From: RYN-230 sp963768945
GTDB taxonomy: Bacteria; Actinomycetota; Actinomycetes; Streptosporangiales; Streptosporangiaceae
DNA length: 64,000 bases
NCBI GenBank assembly: GCA_963768945.1
Contig: CAVYJW010000006.1
Span: 744,001-808,000 of the forward strand
Direction: 5' to 3'
Part shown: positions 57,126 through 64,000 of the stretch, in pieces
Numbering within the stretch: the first letter of the stretch is position 1
Layout: the number at the start of each line of letters is the position of its first letter
Position numbers and translations under genes: made by a program
The notes under the pieces: model-generated
The model's database searches: none
The model's input: only the letters and a program-made list of their open reading frames with translations
Told to the model about the DNA's origin: nothing

Positions 57126-58826
57126 ATGCCAGCGAAGCCCGCGGCCGAGAAGCTGGACCCCATGGTGGTCAGGACCGCCCTGATCCTCGTGGTCGGCGGG
57201 CTGGCCGTCGTCTTCGATACCACGATCGTCAGCGTCGCCCTGCACACCCTCTCGGTGAAGCTGGACACCCCGGTCTCGACGATCCAGTGGGTGAGCACCG
57301 GCTACCTGCTGGCGCTCGGCATCGCGGTGCCGCTCAGCACCTGGGGCCTGCAGCGGTTCGGCGGCAAGCGGCTGTGGATGTTCTCCCTCGCCGTCTTCCT
57401 CGCCGGCTCGGTCGGGTCCAGCCTCGCGTGGGACGTCGCCTCGCTCATCGGCTGGCGGGTCGTCCAGGGCATCGGCGGCGGCCTCATGCTCCCGCTGATG
57501 GCCACGCTCATCTTCCAGGCCGCGGGCGGCAAGTCGCTCGGGCGGCTCGTCACCTACGTCGCGCTGCCGGCGCTGCTCGGCCCGGTCCTCGGCCCGCTGA
57601 TCGGCGGCGCCATCGTGACGCACCTGAGCTGGCGGTTCATGTTCTGGGTGAACGTGCCGTTCTGCGTCATCGGCATCCTGCTCGCCTGGCGTTACCTGAA
57701 CATCGACACGCCCTCCCGTCCTGGCCCTGCGGCCGGCAAGCCGAGGCTCGACGTGCCCGGGCTGCTCCTCATCGCGCCGGGCACCGCGGTCGTCCTGCTG
57801 GGCCTCGCCAACGCGGGCACCGCCGCCGGGTTCGCCCACCCGGACGTCATCATCCCGCTCGCCGTCGGCGTCACGCTGCTCGCGGCCTTCACCGGCTACG
57901 CGCTGCGCAAGAGCCACCCGCTCGTCGAAGTCCGGCTGCTCGCCAGGCGGCCGGTCGGCTCCTCCAGCGCGGTGCTGTTCTTCTCCGGCTTCTCCCTCTA
58001 CGGCGCGATGCTCCTGCTACCGCTGTACTACCAGGACGTACGCGGCGCCACCGCGCTCGCCGCCGGGGTCATGCTCGTCCCGCAGGGCATCGGCACCCTC
58101 TTGTCCCGGACCGTCGTCGGGAGCAACATCGACAGGTTCGGATCGCGCGTCATCGCCCTGGCCGGGTTCGCCATCGTCGCCGCCGCCACCGTTCCGTTTG
58201 CCCTGGCTGGGCCGCACACCAGCGGGTGGCTGCTCGCAGTCTGGATGGTGATCCGCGGGTTCGGCCTCGGGGCCGTCACCATGCCGGTGATGGTGGCCAG
58301 CTACATCGGCCTGGACAAGCAGCAGATCCCGCACTCCAGCGTGCTCACCAGGACCGCGCAGCAGATCGGCGGCTCGTTCGGCATCGCCGTCCTGGCGGTG
58401 ATCCTCGAGGGCGCCATCGCCGCGCACCCGGCCACACTGGCGGACGTGTTCCACGTGGCATTCTGGTGGTCCGCGGGCTTCTCCGCCGTCGCCGTGCTGC
58501 TCTCCCTGTGGCTCCCCGGCGCCCAGCGGGCACCACAAGCCAGCGGCGGTAGCGCCCCTGGCCAGCGGACCGATCCCATCAGGAGCCTTGCTAGCGGCGG
58601 GGGCCCACCGCCGGCCCACCCCCGGCGTGAGCCTCTCTCCGCCCCCCGCCCGGCTGCGCCCGGAGCGATCCTTCGCCCGTTGCCCAGGCCGCCGGGCTCG
58701 GCGACGACGGCACAGACTGGAAGCGGGTCGCTGGATGGTCAGGGCGCGGCCAGCTGCTGCATCATCCCGGCGGCGTCCATGACTCCCCAGTGCTCGACGA
58801 GCGCGCCATTGTTCACGCGGAAGTAG
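57126..58826 (+). CDS. DHA2-family MFS drug exporter
   Basis: A 566-aa transporter of the EmrB/QacA class. VFDTTIVSVALHTLSVKLDTPVSTIQWVSTGYLLALGIAVPLSTWGLQRFGGKRLW is the diagnostic N-terminus, and about 14 helices follow to near residue 460 (AVLLSLWLPGA). The remaining 100 residues are Pro/Arg-rich, poorly conserved, and the last 88 bp lie antisense over the end of the next gene, so the tail is probably not functional. Regulated by the divergent TetR. GAGGAGAGAGG precedes ATG 57126. Confidence 0.92.
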   Translation: MPAKPAAEKLDPMVVRTALILVVGGLAVVFDTTIVSVALHTLSVKLDTPVSTIQWVSTGYLLALGIAVPLSTWGLQRFGGKRLWMFSLAVFLAGSVGSSLAWDVASLIGWRVVQGIGGGLMLPLMATLIFQAAGGKSLGRLVTYVALPALLGPVLGPLIGGAIVTHLSWRFMFWVNVPFCVIGILLAWRYLNIDTPSRPGPAAGKPRLDVPGLLLIAPGTAVVLLGLANAGTAAGFAHPDVIIPLAVGVTLLAAFTGYALRKSHPLVEVRLLARRPVGSSSAVLFFSGFSLYGAMLLLPLYYQDVRGATALAAGVMLVPQGIGTLLSRTVVGSNIDRFGSRVIALAGFAIVAAATVPFALAGPHTSGWLLAVWMVIRGFGLGAVTMPVMVASYIGLDKQQIPHSSVLTRTAQQIGGSFGIAVLAVILEGAIAAHPATLADVFHVAFWWSAGFSAVAVLLSLWLPGAQRAPQASGGSAPGQRTDPIRSLASGGGPPPAHPRREPLSAPRPAAPGAILRPLPRPPGSATTAQTGSGSLDGQGAASCCIIPAASMTPQCSTSAPLFTRK

Positions 58827-59155
58827 TCGCAGAGACTGACGTTGATGGTGTTGCCGGTCGCAGGGATGCCCATGAAGTCGCCGCGCTGGGTTCCGGTCAT
58901 CCTCGCCAGGACGAAGACCTTGTCACCCTCGGCGATCATGTCGTCGACTGCCACCCCTGCGTGGTCAAACGCCGAGTGGAACATTCCGAACAACTGCCGC
59001 ACCCCGGCCTTCCCCGGCGCGAGGCCGGGCACCTGCTCGTGCTCGACGTAGTCGTCCGAGACGAGTTCGTCGACCGCGGTGAGATCGCCCGCGCTGATCC
59101 GCTGGAAGAACTGACGTGTCAGGGCCTTGCTGATATCGGACTCGGCAGCGGACAT
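58739..59155 (-). CDS. SnoaL-like ester-cyclase-family protein
   Basis: A 138-aa alpha+beta barrel protein. The pattern LTRQFFQRISAGDLTAVDELVSDDYVEHEQVPGLAPGKAGVRQLFGMFHSAFDHAGVAVDDMIAEGDKV and the following TGTQRGDFMGIPATGNTINV, VNNGALVEHWGVMD are typical of the SnoaL/ester cyclase family. Most bacterial members of this type have no known substrate. ATG 59155 follows GAAGGAAGG. Divergent from a MarR gene. Confidence 0.9.
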   Translation of the reverse strand: MSAAESDISKALTRQFFQRISAGDLTAVDELVSDDYVEHEQVPGLAPGKAGVRQLFGMFHSAFDHAGVAVDDMIAEGDKVFVLARMTGTQRGDFMGIPATGNTINVSLCDYFRVNNGALVEHWGVMDAAGMMQQLAAP

Positions 59156-59213
59156 TGGCTTGCCTTCCTTCGTCGGTTGGCACCGGGGCACGTTCCGGCA
59201 ACCGTAACAGCGA

Positions 59214-59235
59214 GATCGCTAGAAGTCTAGCAATC
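59214..59235. promoter_or_regulatory. Candidate MarR operator
   Basis: GCTAGA-AG-TCTAGC perfect arms, with outer GAT/ATC, in the 103-bp region between the ester-cyclase-like gene and the MarR gene. Confidence 0.7.
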
Positions 59236-59258
59236 AGAGTCCGAGCTAAAATACTGCG

Positions 59259-59822
59259 ATGCCAGAGATCTCGACCATCAGGGTGCCCGCCGACTTCGAG
59301 TATGAGTTGCCGGGCGCCAGCCGATCGGCGAGCGAGGTCGCGGTGAACCTGGCCCGAGCCCAGATGGCACTGATCACCGAGATCGAGCGCCCGGCTCGCG
59401 AGGCGCACGGGCTGTCGGCCAGCGCGTTCCAGGCCCTCGCCATCCTCGACGGCGCCGGCGAGCCGCTCCCCGGGCACGTCATCGCCGAGCGACTGCTCGT
59501 CAGCAGCGCCAGCATGACCTCCCTGGTCGACACCCTCGAACGCCGCGGCCTGGTCGAACGTCACCCCCACCCCACCGACCGGCGCAAGGTCCTGATTCAC
59601 CTCACCGCCGACGCGCAGCGGATAGTCGATCAGCAGCTGCCCGCCCTCCACGCGGTCATCGCCCAGGCGATCAGCACCCTGCCCGAGGACGACCGCGAGC
59701 ACCTGCTCACCTCGCTGACCACGATCCGGGCCCGGGTGAGCCAGATAGCGAACCAGCCACTGCCGCCCGCGAAAGCCCGGCGGAGGCGCCGAGCGGACAA
59801 TACCGACCGGTCAGCGCGATGA
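59259..59822 (+). CDS. MarR-family transcriptional regulator
   Basis: A 187-aa repressor. The helix-turn-helix is at about residues 75-105 (VIAERLLVSSASMTSLVDTLERRGLV), the wing ERHPHPTDRRKVLIHLTADA, with a basic C-terminal tail KARRRRRADN. No cysteine in the fold. Divergent from the ester-cyclase-like gene over a palindrome, the probable target. Confidence 0.92.
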   Translation: MPEISTIRVPADFEYELPGASRSASEVAVNLARAQMALITEIERPAREAHGLSASAFQALAILDGAGEPLPGHVIAERLLVSSASMTSLVDTLERRGLVERHPHPTDRRKVLIHLTADAQRIVDQQLPALHAVIAQAISTLPEDDREHLLTSLTTIRARVSQIANQPLPPAKARRRRRADNTDRSAR

Positions 59823-59953
59823 CCGGCCGTCACTGGCCATCCCTTCTGACCTAGGCAGCTTGGACCTGGGCAGCTTGGACTAGGTACGCATCGACCGCAG
59901 CATCTCCATCCCAGCGCAAGCGGCACTCCGGCGCGGTGTGATCGGATAACAGC

Positions 59954-60853
59954 ATGGCGGACCACCCCGTGAAAGTCAGGATCGGCGTCTCCCTCGGCCA
60001 GGCTGGGGTCCCGGATCAGTTCAGCGCCGCGGTGGACGCGCTGGAGAAGGCCGGGGTCGATTCCCTGTGGCTGCCGGAGATGGTCTACGGATCACTGGCC
60101 GACCCGTTCATCGGCATGACTTATGCGCTGGCCCGGACGTCCCGGCTGAAGGTGGGCACCGGGGTGGCGGTGCTGCCCGGGCGCCACCCGGTCCTGGTGG
60201 CCAAGCAACTCGCCACCCTGGCCGGGCTGGCCCCCCGGCGGGTGCTGCCCGTATTCGGCCTGAAACCGGCCCGGCCCGCGGAACTGGCGGCCTTCCCGGT
60301 GCCGCCCGGCCGCCGGGCCGCGGTATTCGACGAGTCCCTCACACTGATCCGCCTGCTGCTCAGCCAGGAGAGCGTGACCTTCCAGGGCGAGTTCTTCGGC
60401 GTCGAGGACGCCAGCGTCGGCCCGCGGCCGGACCGGCCGCTGGACATCTGGCTCGGCGGCAGTGCCCCGGGGGCGCTGCGGCGTGTCGGGCGGCTGGGCG
60501 ACGGGTGGCTGGCCAGCTTCCTGACCCCGGACGAGGCACGCGCGGGCCGCCGGGCCATCGAGGCGGCCGCGGCCGAGGCGGGCCGCGAGATCGAGCCCGA
60601 CCACTACGGCATCAGCCTGGCCGTGGCGGATGACGCGTCGCGGCCCGCGCTGCTGCAGGCCGCGCGGCACCGCCGCCCGGACCGCGATCCGGCGACGCTG
60701 GTGGCGTCCGGCTGGGCGGGCGCCCGCGCCATGGTCGGGGAGTACGTGGCGGCCGGGCTGACCAAGTTCGTGATCCGGCCTGGCTGGCCTTTGGGCGACC
60801 CGGACCAGTTCACCGGGGACTTCGTCCGCGAGATGGTCCCGCTGCAGACCTGA
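59954..60853 (+). CDS. LLM-class F420-dependent oxidoreductase
   Basis: A 299-aa luciferase-like TIM-barrel enzyme of the F420-dependent type. VRIGVSLGQAGVPDQFSAAVDALEKAGVDSLWLPEMVYG opens the barrel; RLKVGTGVAVLPGRHPVLVAKQLATLAGLAPRRVLPVFGL and RPLDIWLGGSAPGALRRVGRLGDGWLASF are family motifs. It catalyses a hydride transfer with F420H2 by family, substrate unknown. This copy is intact, unlike the one at 39.3-40.2 kb. A short direct repeat GCAGCTTGGAC lies about 85 bp upstream. Confidence 0.9.
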   Translation: MADHPVKVRIGVSLGQAGVPDQFSAAVDALEKAGVDSLWLPEMVYGSLADPFIGMTYALARTSRLKVGTGVAVLPGRHPVLVAKQLATLAGLAPRRVLPVFGLKPARPAELAAFPVPPGRRAAVFDESLTLIRLLLSQESVTFQGEFFGVEDASVGPRPDRPLDIWLGGSAPGALRRVGRLGDGWLASFLTPDEARAGRRAIEAAAAEAGREIEPDHYGISLAVADDASRPALLQAARHRRPDRDPATLVASGWAGARAMVGEYVAAGLTKFVIRPGWPLGDPDQFTGDFVREMVPLQT

Positions 60854-60937
60854 CCTGCCACCGCCCCGGTATGGCGCGCCGCCGCCATGGCACTGGCCAC
60901 CTGCCCGGAAGCAGCCCGCTGACACGGAGGCCGCGTC

Positions 60938-62419
60938 TCAGCAACCCGGCGGCCAGGAGTGCACGGGCTCGTTGGTGTGCATGTGCTCGATGTAGCCCTG
61001 GGTCATCCGGCGCAGAGCCGCGGGCCGGTCGAGCCGCCCCCGGCGCTCCAGCAGGTGCACCGTCTCCGCCTGCCAGGTCGCGCCGTTCCGCCCGGCCAGG
61101 CAGCGCTGCTCGATGATGCCGAGGCACCGGTCGGCGTGCCGGGGATCCACGCCCCACTGGGCCAGGCCCTCACGGGCCATGGGCAGCAGCCGCCGCAGCG
61201 TGAGCTCGGTGGCCGGCACCACGCCCAGACCCGGCCAGTACAGGGAGGCGTCGATGCCGTGCCGGGCCGCCTCGATCAGGTTCTCCCCAGCCGCCGCGAA
61301 CGACATCTGGGTCCAGATCGGCCGTTCGGCCTCGGCCAGCGTCCGGACCAGCCCGTAGTAGAACGCGGCGTTGGCGGTGATGTCCGCGGCGGTCGGGCCG
61401 GCCGGCAGCACCCGGTTCTCCACCCGCAGGTGCGGCCGCCCCTCCATGACCGCGTACACCGGCCGGTTCCAGCGGTACACCGTGCCGTTGTGCAAGGTCA
61501 GCTCGGCCAGCTCCGGGACGGTCCCCTGCTCCAGCTCGGCCAGCGGCAACTCGTCCGCGCACAGCGGCAGCAACGCCGGGAAGTAGCGGATGTTCTCCTC
61601 GAACAAGTCGAACACGGAGGTGATCCACCGCTCGCCGAACCAGACGCGGGGCCGCACCCCCTGCACCTGGAGCTCCTCCGGCCTGGTGTCGGTGGCCTGC
61701 TGGAACAGGGTGATCCTGGTCTCGCTCCACAGCTCCCGGCCGAACAGGAACGGCGAGTTCGCGGCCAGGGCAACCTGCACGCCCGCGATGGCCTGCGCCG
61801 CGTTCCAGTAGCTGCCGAACGCCTCCGGGCTGACCTGCAGATGACACTGCACGCTGGTGCAGGCTGCCTCGGCCATGATGTTGCCCACGTGGGTGTCCAG
61901 ACGGTCCGGGCCCTCGATGGCGATCCGCGCGTCCTCCCCGCGCGCAGCGCAGATCTGCTCATTCAGCAGCCAGAACCGCGGGTTGTCCGACATGGCGTCC
62001 CCGCTCACGTCGGCTTGCCGGAGGCTGGGCAGGATGCCGACCATGGCGAGCCGGCTGCCCACGTCCCTGGCCCGCTGGTCGGCGTGCTTCAGGCTGGCCA
62101 GCAGCTGCGACTCGAGCTGGTCCAGCGCATCGCCGCACAACGGCCGCGGCGGGATGTTGACCTCGATATTGAACCGGCCAAGCTCCGGGGCCCAGGACGG
62201 GTCCCCGATCGCGTCCAGCACGTCCGGGCCGCACATCGACGCGGTGCCCGAATCGTTGACCAGGTTGACCTCGACCTCGAGTCCCACCTGCCGGGTGGAG
62301 GTCTCGAACCAGGAATCGCGCAGCATCCGCGCGAGCACGTCCAGGCACTGGCGTACTTTTTCCCGGTACCGGCGGCGGTCCTGCTGGCTCACCGTGATCG
62401 CTGGAACGTCCCTGCCCAT
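60938..62419 (-). CDS. Glutamate-cysteine-ligase-family protein (GCS2-like)
   Basis: A 493-aa ATP-grasp-like ligase of the glutamate-cysteine ligase superfamily. The N-terminal GLEVEVNLV holds the conserved Glu of the active site, and NIEVNIPPRPLCGDALDQLESQL plus CTSVQCHLQVSPEAFGSYWNAAQAIAGVQVALAANSPFLFGRELWSETRITLFQQ follow as in the family. Actinomycetes use such enzymes to make gamma-glutamylcysteine (for example EgtA in ergothioneine synthesis), but the exact product here is uncertain. ATG 62419 follows GGAGGGG. Single gene, co-directional with the aquaporin. Confidence 0.85.
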   Translation of the reverse strand: MGRDVPAITVSQQDRRRYREKVRQCLDVLARMLRDSWFETSTRQVGLEVEVNLVNDSGTASMCGPDVLDAIGDPSWAPELGRFNIEVNIPPRPLCGDALDQLESQLLASLKHADQRARDVGSRLAMVGILPSLRQADVSGDAMSDNPRFWLLNEQICAARGEDARIAIEGPDRLDTHVGNIMAEAACTSVQCHLQVSPEAFGSYWNAAQAIAGVQVALAANSPFLFGRELWSETRITLFQQATDTRPEELQVQGVRPRVWFGERWITSVFDLFEENIRYFPALLPLCADELPLAELEQGTVPELAELTLHNGTVYRWNRPVYAVMEGRPHLRVENRVLPAGPTAADITANAAFYYGLVRTLAEAERPIWTQMSFAAAGENLIEAARHGIDASLYWPGLGVVPATELTLRRLLPMAREGLAQWGVDPRHADRCLGIIEQRCLAGRNGATWQAETVHLLERRGRLDRPAALRRMTQGYIEHMHTNEPVHSWPPGC

Positions 62420-62647
62420 CGGCCCCTCCGCGCGCGACCATGGGAGATGGCCTCCAGCCCACCCTGACACGTGAAACGTCGCCTGAATAGACACGATGCG
62501 GCGCACACAGGATGAAAAGGGACATGATCAAGCCGAGCTGATCTGGTTAGCCGGCGGCTGGCGGCCGGGCCGCTGCGGCCGGGCCTGCGCGCCTGCCGCC
62601 CGGAACAGGCGCCGGCCTGACCGCGCCGCCGGCCTGACCGGGCCGGA

Positions 62648-63418
62648 TCAGGCTGCGGGACTCTCCGTCGCCGTCTCACGACCGGCGTCGGTCTGCTCGG
62701 GATCCACGGACCCCGGGCGCTCCGAGAAAATCACCCAGTGCAGGCCGGCCGCGACCGCCCCGCCAACCAGGGGAGCCACGATGAACAGCCACACCTGGCT
62801 CAGCGCCGTGCCGCCGACGATCAAGGCAGGCCCCAGGCTGCGCGCCGGGTTCACCGAGGTCCCGGTGATCGGGATGCCGATGAGGTGGACCACTGTCAGC
62901 GACAGCCCGATGACCACGCCCGCGGTCGCCGTGTTGCCGAGCTTCCCGGTCACCGCCAGGACCACGAACACGAACAACGCCGTGAGCACCACCTCGGCCA
63001 GGAAGGCACCGCCCACCCTGATGTGGATGTCGGACGCCGCACCCCAGCCGTCCGCGCCCAGCCCCGTCTTCGAGCGGCTGTACAGGGGCGACGCGGAGAA
63101 CATCGCCCAGAGCAGCAGGGCACCCAGGATGCCTCCGGCGAACTGCGCGACCCAGTACCCCACCGCCTCAGCCGGCGAGAGGCGCCGGTCCAGCAGCGCA
63201 CCCAGGGTGACCGCGGGATTGACGTGACATCCCGAGATCGGGCCGAGCACGTAGGCCAAGGCCAGCAGCACCAGGCCGAACGCGAGCGCCGTGGCCACCA
63301 CCCCGGCCGCGATACTGCCGCCGTCGAACTTGAATCCGAAATCCAGGGTCGCGACCCCGACCCCGAAGAAGACCAGCAGTCCCGTTCCGAGCAGTTCTGC
63401 AGCAAACCTACGTATCAT
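62648..63418 (-). CDS. aqpZ: Aquaporin (MIP family, AqpZ-like)
   Basis: A 256-aa channel with six membrane helices and both NPA loops: GCHVNPAVTLGALL and GTSVNPARSLGPALI. The helix-5 histidine (VVHLIGIPITG) and the NPAR arginine match the narrow filter of water-specific AqpZ rather than glycerol facilitators. A short charged tail ends the protein. Divergent from the methyltransferase gene. Confidence 0.94.
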   Translation of the reverse strand: MIRRFAAELLGTGLLVFFGVGVATLDFGFKFDGGSIAAGVVATALAFGLVLLALAYVLGPISGCHVNPAVTLGALLDRRLSPAEAVGYWVAQFAGGILGALLLWAMFSASPLYSRSKTGLGADGWGAASDIHIRVGGAFLAEVVLTALFVFVVLAVTGKLGNTATAGVVIGLSLTVVHLIGIPITGTSVNPARSLGPALIVGGTALSQVWLFIVAPLVGGAVAAGLHWVIFSERPGSVDPEQTDAGRETATESPAA

Positions 63419-63757
63419 CTGATTTAACCCCCTGCGTCACTGTAGAGACATGACCCATAACTCGCAATACGGCGCCGGGCGCCCTGGCGGTTGCCGTCGG
63501 CGCGTGCCGACGCCGCCGCCGCCACGGGGGGCGGCTAAAGCGCAGGTGACCGACCACGGTGGTGGCACCGGGGGTTGGCGGTTTTCGTTGCGGAGGCTTT
63601 TTAAGGGTTTGGCTTTCCGGCGCCTGCCTGCGGCCAGCCGGTTTCCCTACCCCGTCGCGGCGCGCCCTCTTCAGTGCTCGTGCGCCGTTCGCACCGTGTT
63701 CTCCGCAAAGGGCTCCAGGCGGGACGATAGCGGCCAGCGGGCCGATAGGCTCATCCA
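63419..63757. other. 339-bp divergent region, no gene
   Basis: Separates aquaporin (minus) from the methyltransferase (plus). It contains a 7-bp perfect hairpin CGTCGGC-GCGT-GCCGACG (63495-63512) and a TTTTTAAGGG patch near 63600. The minus-strand open frame here has no codon bias and I leave it out. Confidence 0.5.
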
Positions 63758-64000
63758 ATGCCAGGCCCAGATTTTCCTCCCGGCACCCGGCCCAGCCAGG
63801 AGGATTCGCTGGATTTCGACGCCAGCGTCGCACATCCGGCCCGCGTCTACGATTACTGGCTCGGCGGCACGGAGAACTTCGCCGCGGACCGGGCGGCGGG
63901 CGACGAGGCGATTGGCGCTTCCCCGGGCATCGTGGCCGCGGTCCGCGCCAACCGTGCCTTCCTCGCCCGGGCAGTCCGGCACATGGCCGCCGCGGGCATC
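63758..64000 (+). CDS. DUF574-type SAM-dependent methyltransferase (partial, runs off the window)
   Basis: 81 residues are visible from ATG 63758. DFDASVAHPARVYDYWLGGTENFAADRAAGDEAI is the diagnostic start of the actinomycete S-adenosyl methyltransferase family (DUF574/Methyltransf_19), with its HPARVYDYxLGGKxNF-like motif. These genes are numerous in streptomycetes and relatives, often next to XRE and DUF397 genes, and their targets are unknown. The 3' end lies outside the window. Confidence 0.9.
   Translation, partial: MPGPDFPPGTRPSQEDSLDFDASVAHPARVYDYWLGGTENFAADRAAGDEAIGASPGIVAAVRANRAFLARAVRHMAAAGI

Noticed and set aside
63408..63833. Minus-strand frame across the aquaporin/methyltransferase gap
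   Set aside because: Arg/Pro-rich shadow sequence overlapping the strongly supported methyltransferase on the other strand.

Overview
The window is very GC-rich with strong G/C preference at third codon positions. It carries actinomycete families: GlgC and a Corynebacterium-type glycogen synthase, two F420-type luciferase-like oxidoreductases, an S-adenosyl methyltransferase of the actinomycete-specific 'DUF574' type at the right edge, PucR and nSTAND1-WD40 regulators, and a tiny membrane protein of the DUF6893 kind. It looks like chromosomal DNA of a soil filamentous actinomycete (Streptosporangiales-like is my guess). I see no prophage, insertion sequence, rRNA, tRNA or CRISPR array. Most genes are housekeeping or accessory metabolism arranged as short, often ATGA/GTGA-coupled operons.

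Layout. 1-2.5 kb: a metallo-beta-lactamase-fold hydrolase coupled to a phytoene-dehydrogenase-like flavoprotein. 2.5-3.3 kb: a Phd/VapC-type toxin-antitoxin pair with a palindromic operator. 3.5-4.5 kb: two coupled MarR-type genes. 4.6-8.1 kb: a minus-strand run (quinone-oxidoreductase-like enzyme, nonapeptide-repeat protein, tiny zinc protein, 3-methyladenine glycosylase, AIF-like flavoprotein) opposite a divergent MarR gene. 8.8-15.3 kb: cupin, SDR, malic enzyme, DrrAB-like ABC exporter and AI-2E-family permease. 15.5-19.7 kb: glycogen block pgm-glgC-glgA. 19.6-23.1 kb: glutathionyl-hydroquinone-reductase-like enzyme, 35-aa protein, a cobalt-type nitrile hydratase with its beta subunit split in two, and a FrnE-like DsbA protein.

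23.1-37.7 kb is the most unusual region and resembles an exopolysaccharide locus. It holds a secreted DUF2334 deacetylase-like protein, and a 4.7-kb reading frame joining an extracellular VWA-like domain, a processive GT2 synthase, a lectin-like domain and a UDP-GlcNAc 2-epimerase. A coupled 69-aa membrane protein precedes it. Two paralogous secreted proteins with a clan GH-A-like glutamate pair flank an XRE-nSTAND1-14xWD40 protein that is frameshifted in this sequence. One interpretation is synthesis, modification and trimming of a HexNAc polymer, with the STAND protein as a neighbouring sensor; this is inference.

37.9-64 kb: phosphoribosyltransferase-hydrolase fusion, a frameshifted LLM oxidoreductase, psuG plus a PfkB kinase, a double YbjQ-domain protein, a LOG-family protein, a FitAB-type toxin-antitoxin pair, a His-tailed thioredoxin behind a CsoR/CstR-like dyad, PucR, site-2 protease, TerC, proS, two DHA2 drug exporters, NUDIX, PIG-L, ArsR/SRPBCC, YbaK, TetR, ester-cyclase-like, MarR, LLM oxidoreductase, GCS-type ligase and aquaporin.

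Two themes cross the window. First, short tandem repeats (14-51 bp units) occur at about eleven places, mostly at 3' ends of genes or between genes. Second, three genes are each broken by a single-base indel within short G/C-rich runs, so sequencing error must be excluded before calling them pseudogenes.
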